A stretch of 64,000 nucleotides of DNA, taken from contig NC_080542.1 of assembly GCF_028640845.1 (NCBI RefSeq), positions 18,069,783 through 18,133,782 on the forward strand. The letters run 5' to 3'. Source of the stretch: Ahaetulla prasina (taxonomy: Eukaryota; Chordata; Lepidosauria; Squamata; Colubridae). The notes beneath the pieces are model-generated. The model saw only the letters and a list, made by a program, of their open reading frames with translations, searched no databases and was not told the origin of the DNA. A program made the translations under genes and the position numbers. Below, piece after piece: positions 33,529 through 43,636 of this stretch (positions within the stretch are counted from its first letter, which is position 1; every line of letters begins with the position of its first letter).

Positions 33529-33889
33529 CAGGGGTGGGTTTCAAAATTCTTTACTACCAGTTCTGTGGGTGTGGCTTGGTGGGCGCGTCATGGCTTGGTG
33601 GGCATGGCAGGGGAAGGATACTGTAAAATCTCATTCCCACCCCATTCCAGGGGAAGGATACTGTAAAATCTCATTCCCACCCCACTCCAGGGGAAGGATA
33701 CTGTAAAATCTCCTTTCCCTCCCCAATCCAGGGGAAGGTTATTGCAAAATCCCATTTCCTCCCGATCAGCTGGGACTTGGGAGGCAGAGAATAGATGGGG
33801 GTGGCGTCAGAATTTTTATTACTGAACTACTCACAATTTCCACTATCGGTTCTCCAGAACTGGTCAGAACCTGCTGAAACCCACCTCTG
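33529..33889 (+). mobile_element. hAT-type MITE with internal minisatellite
   Basis: Starts CAGGGGTGGGTTTCA and ends TGAAACCCACCTCTG, with a perfect 8-bp duplication attcttac at 33521-33528 and 33890-33897. Inside, a 40-bp unit beginning AGGGGAAGGATACTG is repeated nearly four times (33609-33768). It sits in the intron relic of the RNase unit. Confidence 0.93.
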
Positions 33890-34124
33890 ATTCTTACTCT
33901 ACCCAAGGATAGCATCCTTGGCTAGAGTAAGGTATTTTGGAGAGAGAACTCAGACGAATGTAGTGATTAGAGGCAATAAAAAGGCAGAAAAGATAAAGAT
34001 TCCCAAGGAATAAAGAACATTTTTGTCTGTCAGCCTTGCCTGCTGGTTAAAACAAGGATAACAACACACCCACACCAGGGATACTAGCTCTATCCATATT
34101 GTAAATTTATCTGTATAGCAGTGT

Positions 34125-34370
34125 TCCATTATCTCAGGATATGCCCCAAAGAGGAGGGAGTCAAGCTATTCTTCAAAGCACCTGAGGGTGAGATAAGAAG
34201 CAATGGGTGGAAACTAATCAAGGATAGAAGCAGTGGTGGGATTCAGCCAATTCGCACTACTTCAGGAGAACCGGTTGTTAACTTTCTGAACAGTTTGGTG
34301 AACTGGTTGTTGGAAGAAATCATTAAGGCACAGAACCGGTTGTTAAATTATTTGAATCCCATCACTTTCA
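34125..34370 (+). mobile_element. CR1 fragment interrupted by hAT-type MITE
   Basis: CR1 text (AGGAGGGAGTCAAGCTATTC...GGAAACTAATCAAGG) to about 34230, then a MITE starting CAGTGGTGGGATTCAG and ending TGAATCCCATCACT near 34367. Confidence 0.7.
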
Positions 34371-34379
34371 TCCAGTGAT

Positions 34380-34920
34380 TCACCTATTTGTTTAATTTTT
34401 ACCCTTCCCTTCTATTTTTGACAACTCAATCTGTTGAGAATACCTACTTCTTCCTCCCATTTTCCCCACAAAACCCTGTGAGATGAGTTGGGCTGAATGA
34501 AAGAGATGGGCCAAAAGTCATCCAAGTGTTTTTTCATGCCTAAAATGGGACTAGAATTCACAGTCTCCTGGTTTCCAATCAGGTACCTTAACCACTAAAC
34601 CAGACTACCTTTCAACTGAGGGTAAGAATTACAGAAACATTTTCTACTTTCCGACCCTGTACCTAATTTACCTTCTTTCACACATTTGTTACTTGGGGTT
34701 TTCAGAATTATTATTATTATTACTTTAACCTGTCAACTATTCTTTCAACTCATCATAAGCTGCGAAACAGGCAGATCCTCTTCAAGTGCATTTAACCCAA
34801 CCATTTCTGCAACTGACTCCTCACCTTAACGATGGAGTAATGGTCATAGAACATTATGTCATATACAGATTGAAGTGAAGATCAACAGCCAGATAAATAT
34901 TGTCCAAATATAGATTGGAT
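34380..34920 (+). repeat. Left part of a block duplicated at 42415-43020
   Basis: Shares CTTCTATTTTTGACAACTCAA, ACTAGAATTCACAGTCTCCTGG, a short ATT microsatellite and TAACCTGTCAACT with the later block in the same order. This shows a multi-kilobase duplication carrying the RNase unit. No gene. Confidence 0.8.
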
Positions 34921-35210
34921 GTCAAGGAGAGAAGCAACCTAGAACTAAGGAGAAATTTCCTGACAATTAGAACAATTAATCGTGGAACAATTTGCCTCTA
35001 GAAGTTGTGAATGCTCCAACACTGGAAGTTTTTAAAAAGAGATTGGACAATTATTTATCTGAAATGGTACAGGGTTTCCTGCCCAAGCAAAGGGTTGGAC
35101 TAGAAGACCTCCAAGGTCCTTTCCAACTATTCTATTCTATTCTATTCTATTCTATTCTATTCTATTCTATTCTATTCTATTCTATTCTATTCTATTCTAC
35201 CCTACTCTAC
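34920..35210 (+). mobile_element. CR1 3' end running into (TTCTA)n
   Basis: CR1 3' text ends CCTTTCCAAC and passes without a break into about fifteen TTCTA units, then TTCTACCC variants. This CR1-to-AATAG-type microsatellite join is a known snake feature. Confidence 0.88.
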
Positions 35211-35509
35211 CCTATCCTACCCTGTTCTCCTCTGCTCTGCTCTGGAGATCTGTGGTGGTGATGATGGAAATCAACATTTGCAAGAATGCAGGTGCAATGC
35301 CACAACTGAAGAAGGCACGAAAACGATGGGTCCATACCCACCACATTGAAGATTTTGACTACCTCTGCGCATAACATATGTTGAAAGCACAGACAGACAA
35401 ATGGAATCTATTTCAAATTTGAAGCTAAGAATTAGACTTCAGAAGCCAACTATTTTATAGTCCTATCTAACAGTTCTAGGCCACCTTAAAGATGGATAAA
35501 ATCAAGATC

Positions 35510-35705
35510 ACATGGAGGGTTAATACAGCTTCATAATGCCTTGAAAAGACCACACTTGGAATATCGCATCCAGTTTTATTTGCCACGATATAAAACAGAT
35601 GTTGAGATTCTGGAAAGAGTGCAGAGAAGAGATTAGGGGACTAGAGAATGAAACATATGAATAATAGTTGCAGGAATTAGGTATGTCTAAGAGTATAGAA
35701 GCGTG
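35510..35705 (+). mobile_element. CR1 fragment
   Basis: CR1 text (GGGTTAATACAGCTTCATAATG, CTTGGAATATCGCATCCAG). A homologous piece lies at 46990-47280 in the second copy of the block. Confidence 0.75.
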
Positions 35706-36131
35706 ATCCATTACAGATAAACATACATGTGCAGATTAGATGTATTTATTTTTTTATGGAAGAACCATGATGGAAATCCCATCTTCCTTCTGTCCAACTC
35801 TTCAGATATGTAAAAGTGAGCAGTAACTTCTGTTTATTGAAGGACTTCCACGTTGCCCTTACTCAGAGGCACACTGCTGCTTGAGAAGCTTCAGGTGTTC
35901 ATGTCTCTTTCAGTAAGTGTTTCACCATTGGTGATAAGGCAATAGCATTGCTGGGATCCAGCTGTGAAACATGTCCATGCATAATCATGCTCTCTTCAAG
36001 AAGGTCCTTGCACACATGAATTTCTTTTTCTGTTTTGAAATAAACATCTGTCCATGCTCACTTCTCATTTTTGGGATGGGGGTCAATTGCAGCTCTTTCC
36101 TGCTCCTCCTCTATCTTGCAGGTGGACCATT

Positions 36132-36212
36132 TATATAATGGGACCATAGAAGCAGAAGGACAGAGGAAGACAGAAAGTTGAGAACCCATCTCTTCTTCGA
36201 GATCCCATTCAG
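36132..36212 (+). promoter_or_regulatory. Promoter and non-coding exon 1 of RNase gene 3
   Basis: TATATAA at 36132-36138 precedes an exon-like stretch ending CATTCAG, with donor GTGAGTCTAAG at 36213. The acceptor of the coding exon is TAG at 37172-37174, so the intron is about 0.96 kb. Conserved sequence with the 48956 module continues several hundred bases upstream (CTCTTTCCTGCTCC; ACTCAGAGGC; TTTCACCATTGGTGATAAGGC), consistent with a shared promoter. Confidence 0.75.
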
Positions 36213-37182
36213 GTGAGTCTAAGCCCAGAGAAGGCGAAGATGGAGAAACAATGTTTTTATGGGAGATTTTGATTCTCACTCAACTGCATTAGACTTTTCA
36301 ATACTTAGTTGACCTGCATTTTAAACTATCTTCTTTGAAGGGCTTGTACTACAGTGAAGTGCAAACCTCACCTTCCTCATGATTTTGACCTCAGCTCCTT
36401 CCAAGCTCATGATTGAGATAGATTTATTATTCTTAAGTAATAATACTAAAAAAAGTATTTTCCTCTTAATTCTGACGCTATGCAAGGATGGCATCAGGGG
36501 ATATAAAGATATTGGGGAGAGGAGAAGTGAGAGGAATGCCGTGACTAGAGACAACAAACAGGTAGTAACGGTTGAGTAAAGGTTCCCATGGAATAGAACT
36601 GATGTTTTTCTGGCTTGTATGGTAGACCAAAGAGACACACCCAGGAGTACTAGCTCTATCTATATTGTAAGTTTATTTTAACAGTATCTTGAAAGTCTGA
36701 AAGTACATTACCCACCACATCACCTTTTACAATCCAAGGAAATTTTTAAAATGTTTACCTTGACCCCATTCCTTCTGCGGGCTCAGATGCCTCTTCTCTG
36801 ATCATTGCTTAGCTTGTGGCTCTTCCTTCTGTCTCCCAAGGAAATTGTCATACACCTTTAGAATATTACATTGGTAGAACTTCCAATTCAAGGATGCTTG
36901 AAGATCCCTTCTATTGAGCATTAAATGAAGTCAGGTCAGAAACTAATGTAGTATCTGGAAAATTTTCAATGGTTTGCTTCTACTGGAAGGGATGTCACCT
37001 CCTTAATAATTCTTTGAAGGAGCTTCTAAAGAAAATTTCCTAATTTTGGCAACAGGGAATGTCAAGGATTTTTCATAATAGCTAACATAGAAAGGTCCAT
37101 TTCAGCGTTAGATATTTCAACCACTGGTTTCCGATGGAGATATTCATGCATCTTCTCCCTTTCTTCTGTGGTAGAGCTGATC

Positions 37183-37629
37183 ATGCTGTTCAAAGGATTT
37201 GGCCTTGGGCTCTTCATAGTCCTGGCTGCTGTCCTGATGCTGGGCACCTTCGCTGCTGACTATGAAACCTTCGTGAAGCACCACTGCGATAACCCGAAGA
37301 GCAATGTGGGGGATCATTACTGTAATAAAATGATGCAAAGATGTGGAATGACCAGCCCCAAATGTAAGGAGGTGAACATCTTCATTCATGCCCCAAAGAA
37401 AAAAATCATTGATGTCTGCGGGGATGGCAGAGAAGCCATTAACAACAGATTGCGGCGTAGCAAGAACCGGGTCACCACCTGCACGATGAAAGGCTCATCC
37501 ACCAAACCTCCTTGTGATTACAGGGGAAACACTTCACCCAGATATATTGTCATTGCTTGTGAGAATGGATTGCCTGTGCACTACGAGGAAGGTCAGAATT
37601 TAACAGTACTTGAAGATAATATGAATTGA
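37183..37629 (+). CDS. RNase A-superfamily secreted protein with intact catalytic triad
   Basis: 148 codons from the first ATG after the acceptor TAG (37172-37174). Signal peptide 1-24 (ends GTFA). Catalytic residues are all present: H34, K62 (PKCKEVN) and H133 (PVHYEE). The residue normally Thr in the NTFIH motif is Ile (I66), which could alter base preference. The residue before the first catalytic His is His rather than Gln. Beyond the six family Cys (47, 61, 79, 100, 111, 126) there are two extra, C35 directly after the catalytic His and C54, which could pair. Residues 95-98 lack two amino acids compared with the paralogs (NRVTTC against NRFSVTTC). The tail after PVHYEE is acidic and longer than in the 2435 gene. 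Of the three intact genes this is the best candidate for an active ribonuclease. Likely secreted. Function unknown beyond the family's RNA cleavage, defence and angiogenic roles. Confidence 0.92.
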   Translation: MLFKGFGLGLFIVLAAVLMLGTFAADYETFVKHHCDNPKSNVGDHYCNKMMQRCGMTSPKCKEVNIFIHAPKKKIIDVCGDGREAINNRLRRSKNRVTTCTMKGSSTKPPCDYRGNTSPRYIVIACENGLPVHYEEGQNLTVLEDNMN

Positions 37630-37880
37630 TCGGATGGAGCCTCCCTCAAGATGGCTTCTCTTCTATGGGAAAGATCTCATTTTCTGCTAATCCTGAGGCT
37701 CATTTCCTGAACTCTTTTTCATTGATCCGTGCTTAATTTTTACCATTTGAACCTACCTAGAAATTTCCCGTGCTTTCTTTTTTTCTCTTTACCCTTCAGC
37801 CAGCACAAAATCAAAACGCCTAATTTTTACATAAACCAGAAATAATATCTCTATCAAATGCTCTTAAATGAATAATTAAA

Positions 37881-37886
37881 AATAAA
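37881..37886 (+). other. Poly(A) signal of RNase gene 3
   Basis: AATAAA 252 nt after the stop, followed by AAAAGTTGCAT as in the pseudogene at 56226 and the gene at 2435. Confidence 0.7.
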
Positions 37887-38062
37887 CAAAAAGTTGCATT
37901 ACAACTCTGTTATTTGTGTTGCTTCATTTTATTTTAAACAATTGTGATATTTTCAAAGAAGGGATAACCAGATTCATCCTGCATTAACGTGACCAAAATT
38001 TCTGCTCTTGTTATATTGTTCTTGTTTGATTCTCCCTCAACACATCAGGGCCCTGTTTGTGA

Positions 38063-39470
38063 TGGCCATCAGGTATCATGTCTATGGAGATTCTCAGTCA
38101 TCCAGAGCTGAAGAAGCTACTTGGATGAGAAGCCAAACATCTTCAAATTAAAACCACAAAGTCCAGTTGCTTCTTGAAAAAGCACCTTTGGGACCCCCAA
38201 GTATTACTATTTTTCTTTTAAATGCAAATGGCTCTTCTGAAACAATACAGAAGCCTGATCTAGATACTTTAGTTGGAAGGGATGCAAACTCAACCATCGG
38301 AATGAGAAAGTGTACTATAATTAACATGCTTTAACTTTGGTGAACCAGTATCTGCTAATCCTAGATCTACTGGTATCTTAGAAGGACATTCAGGTTTCAT
38401 AAGGATTGATAATCATTGCAAAAAACAAACAAAAAAACCTGGAGGAGATTTACTCATCTGAACCGCTTTCTTTCTTTATATCATCTGTGTGCTGTCACTG
38501 CAGGTGAAGGGGTTCAGATCATGGGACTTGAAGTCTAAACATCTTATAGTTGTCAAGGCTGAGAAACACTGACTTAGATCCTCACAGTTACACTAGAGAT
38601 GTTTGTCTTTATTCCATTTTTAAATTCAACACAATAAAGAGACTCACCTGGTCAAGAATGAAATGGGCAGACCAGAGGTGGGTTTCACCAGGTTCTGTCC
38701 AGTTCTGGAGAATCGGTAGCAGAGATTTTGAGTAGTTCAGTGAACTGGTAGCTAATGGCCACTAAGTATTATGTTTATGGAGATTCTCATCTTCCAGAGC
38801 TGAAGAAGCTTCTTGGATGAGATGTGAAACACCTTAAAAATATGAAGTCCAGTTGCCTCTTGAAAAAGCATCTTTGGAACTACCAACTATTATTATTTGT
38901 CTTTTAAACACAAATAGCTTTTCTGAAACAACACAGCAGCCTGATATAGTTTTAGATCAGGGGTGTCAAACTGGTGGCCCACTGGGCAGATGCATCACAC
39001 CCAGGCCATAACGACCCCTCCTGTGCGAAAGGGGAAAACGTCACAATACATCACATGAAGGCAACGTAACATGGCGAGTTTGGGCTCTAGTTACTTTAGT
39101 TGGAAGTATATAAAGCCAACCATCAGAAGGAGAAAATGTACTACAATTAACAGGCTTTAGCTGTATTCACACAAACTCTGGTGAACCAGTGTCAGGCAAT
39201 CCTAGATCTAGTGGTATCTTAGAAGGACATTCAGCTTTCACAAAGGCTGGCAATTACTGGAAACAGAAGTGGAGAAGTGGAGGAGACCCCTTTCTTTCCT
39301 TATATGAACTGTGTGGTGTCACTGCAGATGAAGGAGTTTGGACCATGGGAATTGAAGTCCAGACATCTTAAAGTTGTCAAGGTTGCAGAACACCAGCTTA
39401 GACCATCTCACTTAGAGTAGAGATGTTTTTCTTTATTCTATTTTCCTTTAACCCAACAAAATAAAGACAC
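38063..39470. repeat. Local direct duplication, about 0.69 kb apart
   Basis: 38063-38640 and 38757-39470 share, in order, TCATGTCTATGGAGATTCTC (divergent), AGAGCTGAAGAAGCT, GTCCAGTTGC, CTTGAAAAAGCA and AATCCTAGATCTA, ending in ACACAATAAAGAGACTC / CAACAAAATAAAGACACTC. A third, partial copy follows the RNase pseudogene at 57080-57310, so this DNA is part of the duplicated RNase block. A MITE start (CAGAGGTGGGTTTCACC) lies at about 38683. Confidence 0.75.
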
Positions 39471-39639
39471 TCATCAGGTCACAATAATCAAATGTCCAGA
39501 CCTTAAATCATTTCATGTATCATGGGATGCTGCAATTGTTTTAAGTGTGAAAAATGGTCATGAATCACCTTTTTCAGTGATGTTGTAAGTTTGAATGGTC
39601 ACTAAACAAACTGTTGTACGTCAAGGACTACCTGTATAG

Positions 39640-40290
39640 AACTGTTCAAAAAAACAATCATGTAGACATTGCTATGTACCAGCATATATCAAAAGCCCCC
39701 TTCAGTAGATCTCTGTTTAGTATTTTCCTGAAATAATGAAGTAGAGACCAATCTGATTTCAAGGGACACAAACTTCCAAAACATTTGGTACTACCACATA
39801 AAAAGAGCACTTCTGGAGCTTCGTTATCCATCACCCATCTTCAAATGGAAGATAGAGATAATGAATCAAGTTTGGGAGAACTCTGACTTAAGTTGGTTAA
39901 AGGGCCTGGAGACATCTTTTTAAAAGCCAACTAAAGATATTTGATTTCTTTGACAGGTTCTCCAGTTCTTACTGTCTTCAAAAGGATTCATTTTCCTCTT
40001 TACTTAATAAATTTCATTTTATTGTGTTAGGACTGTCAGCCCAGAATAATACCATAAGAAATATTTGCAAATATTCTCTCCATAACCAGCATTCTTAAAT
40101 AAATTGAAATAGTCAATGCAGTTAAGGGTTAATTATTATTATTTTTAAAAATAGAGAATCCTAGATGTTTATTTTATTGCAACTTAAGTCAATGGCCAAC
40201 TAGCATTAAATGAATTTTCCTCTTGCACTTACTGCCCTTTTCACAAACTATGGTAAAAATGGCTAGAATAAATTGGTGATTGGGGAACTT
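39640..40290. other. Gene-free stretch
   Basis: AT-rich sequence without recognisable genes. A fragment of the diffuse repeat lies just before it at 39500-39640. Confidence 0.5.
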
Positions 40291-40299
40291 CAGGGCTGA

Positions 40300-41745
40300 T
40301 AAAAGCCTTGTTCAGCCTAGTTGAAAATTACTGACTAGTTTCTTTATGCTGTGTCACCTGCAAAGTAATGGAATCAATCATCAACCAATCCATTACCCTC
40401 CACCTAGAAACAAACAACCTACTCTCTAATAAACAATTTGGTTTCAGAAAAAAATTATCCTATAATCTACAACTTCATCACTGCAAAAACATATAGACTA
40501 CAAATCTTGATCAGGTCAAACAATAGATGCAATTTACATAGACTTCTGTAAAGCCTTTGACTCAGTGGTACACGACAAACTACTTCTAAAACTGAAATCC
40601 TACGGCATCTCCGGATCCCTCCATAATTGGATAACAACGTTCCTGTCAAACAAATAACAAGTGGTAAAAATAGGCAGTGCCCTATCAAATCCTGCTCCAG
40701 TTAATAGCGGCGTTCCCCAAGGCAGCATTCTAGGACCAACACTCTTCATAATATATATTAATGATCTCTGTGACCATATTATAAGTAACTATGTTCTCTT
40801 CGCTGATGATGTTAAACTATTTAACACTACCAACAATACAGCTACCCTTCAAAAAGACCTTGACTTTGTTTCGGAATGGTCAAAAATTTGGCAACTCCAA
40901 ATCTCAACCAGCAAATGCTCCATCTTACACATTGAAAAAAAGAATCAGAACACTAAATACAAGCTTGATGGACATGACCTTGTAGATGACCCTCACTCTG
41001 TCAAAGATCTTGGAGTTCTCATATCAAATGATCTAAGTGCCAAAGCCCACTGCAACTACATCTCCAAAAAGGCATTAAGAGTTGTAAACCTAATCTTGTG
41101 TAGCTTCTTCTCCGGAAAGATTACACTACTAACAGAGCATACAAAACGTTTGCTAGACCAATTCTCGATTACAGCTCACCTATCTGGAACCCACACTATA
41201 TTTCAGACATTAATACAATTGAGCGTATCCAGAAATAATTTACAAGAGGAGTCCTTGCAACAAAATACCTTATGCCACCAGACTTAAAATTCTGGATTTA
41301 GAAAATTTAGAACTACGCCGCCTTCGGCATGACCTGAGCATAACTCATAAAATCATCTGCTACAATGTCCTACCTGTTGAGACTACTTCAGCTTCAACCA
41401 CAACAATACACGAGCACACAATAGATTCAAACTTAAAGTGAACCGTTCCAATCTTGATTGTAAGGAATATGACTTCAGTAACAGAGTTGTTAATGCCTGG
41501 AATGCACTACCTGACTTCGTAGTGTCATCCCAAAATCCCCAAAACTTTAACCAAAGACTGTCTACTGTTGACCTCACCCCATTCCTAAGAGGTCAATAAG
41601 GGGAGTGCATAAGAGCACCAACATACCTATCATTCCTGTCCTAATGTTCTCTTTGGTTGTATTCATTTTGTGTGGTTATTTCATGCTTATACTTATATAT
41701 CTTGTTGTGTTTGACAAAATAAATAAATAAATAAATAAAAATAAA
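40300..41745 (+). mobile_element. Jockey-superfamily LINE with RT active-site region (broken)
   Basis: Same family as 13944-14835 but longer. It contains an SVVHDKLLLKLKSYGI-like stretch (about 40560), then GVPQGSILGPTLFIIYINDL and YVLFADDVKLF (about 40700-40830, the FADD catalytic motif), WSKIWQLQISTSKC and VKDLGVLISNDL. Stop codons and frameshifts occur before 40661 and after about 41160. It ends TTGTGTTTGAC then AAATAAATA units. Confidence 0.9.
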
Positions 41746-41789
41746 ATAAATAAAATCCAAACTGATTTGCTTTACTTTCAAATTTTTAA

Positions 41790-41980
41790 ATTTCCTGACA
41801 GTTAGAACAATTAATAAGTGGAACGACTTGCCTGTAGAAGTTGTAAATGTTCCAACACTGGAAATTTTTAAGAAAATGTTGGATAACCATCTGTCTGAGA
41901 TGGTGTAGGGTTTCCTGCTTGGGCAGGGGGTTGGACTAGAAGGCCTCCAAGGTCCCTTCCAACACTGTTGTTATTATTAT
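41790..41980 (+). mobile_element. CR1 3' fragment
   Basis: CR1 text from TTTCCTGACAGTTAGAAC to CCCTTCCAACACTGTTGTTATT. Confidence 0.85.
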
Positions 41981-41999
41981 TATTACTTAGAAAATCTTA

Positions 42000-42415
42000 A
42001 GTAATTTTAATTACATAAACAATTTCCTCCTGTGTTCTATAGCTTTAGGGATCAGCCACATTTGGAGACAAAACTATAATTTGACAAAACCTATCAGTCA
42101 TGCGGATCCTGTTAAATTGACCTCAGAATTGAAAAAAAAACTAAAAAGCAATTGGTTATAATGATAGCTGATCTGAATTTACCAGAAAGGATTTGCAAAT
42201 GCAGAGAAGTCACATACTTCAACTTTTCTGCAAGAGTTCCCATCTGGTTTCAATAAAACACACTTCAGACCAGTAAAAAATGAATTATGAAAAAGGATAT
42301 GAATATAAATAAACCAAATAAAAGTTTCAGAGAATAACCAAGCATTAAAAAGCAAGAAAGCAAACTGACCCTCATAAATACAATAGTTTCCTGCTTCCAT
42401 CCAGTCATTTACCAA
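42000..42415. other. Gene-free stretch before the second duplicated block
   Basis: No gene or repeat recognised. Homology to the 34380 block begins at about 42415. Confidence 0.5.
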
Positions 42416-42744
42416 TTTAATTAAATTTTACCCTGCCCTTCTATTTTTGACAACTCAAGCTGTAGTGGATACCTACTTCTTCCTCCTCCCATTTTCCCCA
42501 CCAGAACCCCATGAGGTGAGTTGGGCTGAGCGAAAGAGACAGGCCTAAGTCATCTATTTGTTTTTTTATGTGTAAGACAGGACTAGAATTCACAGTCTCC
42601 TGGCTTCCACTCTGGTATCTTAACCACTACACCAAAGTAGCTTTCAACTGAGGCTAAGAATTACAGAAACATTTTCTGCTTTCTGACCCTGTGCCTAATT
42701 TACCTTCTTTCACACATTTGTTATTTGGGATTGTCTACTATTCA

Positions 42745-42745
<1 letters not shown>

Positions 42746-42820
<75 letters not shown>

Positions 42821-42842
42821 TATTATTATTATTATTATTATT
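42746..42842. repeat. (AAT)n joined to (ATT)n, palindromic
   Basis: About 25 AAT units followed by ATT units, so the two halves are self-complementary. The same locus in the sister block (34707-34725) has only about five units. Confidence 0.95.
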
Positions 42843-43039
42843 TTACTTTAACCTGTCAACTCTTCTTTCAACTCATAATAAGCTGCACAATAGGCAGACC
42901 CTCTTCAGTGCATTTAACCCAACCATCTGTGCAACTGACTCCTTATCTTAATGGTGGAGTAGTGGTCATGGAACATTATGTCATGTATAGATGGAAGTGA
43001 AGATCAGTGGCCAGATAAATATTGTTCAAATATAGATCA

Positions 43040-43318
43040 GATGTCAAGGAGAGAAGCAACCTAGAACTAATGAGAAATTTCCTGACAATTAGAACAATTA
43101 ATCAGTGGAATGACTTGCCTCCAGAAGTTGTGAATGCTCCAACACTGGAAATTCTTAAGAAGAGATTGGACAACCATTTGTCTGAAATATAGGGCTTCCT
43201 GACTAAACAAGGGGTTGGATTAGAAGACCTCCAAGGTCCCTTCCAACTATTCTATTCTAGTCTAGTCTAGTCTAGTCTAGTCTAGTCTAGTCTAGTCTAG
43301 TCTAGTCTAGTCTATTCA
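43040..43318 (+). mobile_element. CR1 3' end running into (TCTAG)n
   Basis: CR1 tail CCCTTCCAAC passes into two TATTC units and then about twelve TCTAG units (43251-43316). It is the partner of 34920-35210. Confidence 0.88.
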
Positions 43319-43500
43319 GCTGGCTAGGTGGCTCAGTGGCTAAAACCACTGAGCTTGTCAATCAGAAAGGTCGGCAGCTTGGTGATTCGAATCCCTAATA
43401 TAGGTCTCCTGTGTGAGCAGGGGGTTGGCCTAGATGACCTCCAAGATCCCTTCTATTCTATTCTATTCTATTCTATTCTATTCTATTCTATTCTATTCTA
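43318..43500 (+). mobile_element. tRNA-SINE head plus CR1 tail and (TTCTA)n
   Basis: GTGGCTCAGTGGCTAAAACC...GATTCGAATCCC is a tRNA-like SINE head (not a functional tRNA: no closed acceptor stem). It is followed by GTTGGCCTAGATGACCTCC (CR1-like) and nine TTCTA units. Confidence 0.65.
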
Positions 43501-43636
43501 ATCAGAAGCATCTGTAGTGGTGATGGTGGGAATCAAAATTTGCAAGATGGCAGGTGCAGTGCCACAAGTGTAGAATGCATTAAAAAGATGGGTTGATTGT
43601 GACACCATACCCATCACCTTGAAGATTTTGACCACC

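Noticed and set aside
33609..33768. Regularly spaced repeat resembling a CRISPR array
   Set aside because: The 40-bp units are contiguous without unique spacers, inside a MITE in a vertebrate genome.
37168..37182. Starting RNase gene 3 five codons earlier
   Set aside because: It would begin with GTG inside the splice acceptor. The ATG at 37183 aligns with the paralog start.
42725..43000. Poly-Asn/poly-Tyr frame
   Set aside because: Translation of the AAT/ATT microsatellite.
43320..43400. tRNA gene candidates in SINE heads (also 7550, 26450, 46640, 52590, 63480)
   Set aside because: The B-box-like sequence is present, but no closed acceptor stem or normal anticodon arm is evident, and each is fused to a SINE body.
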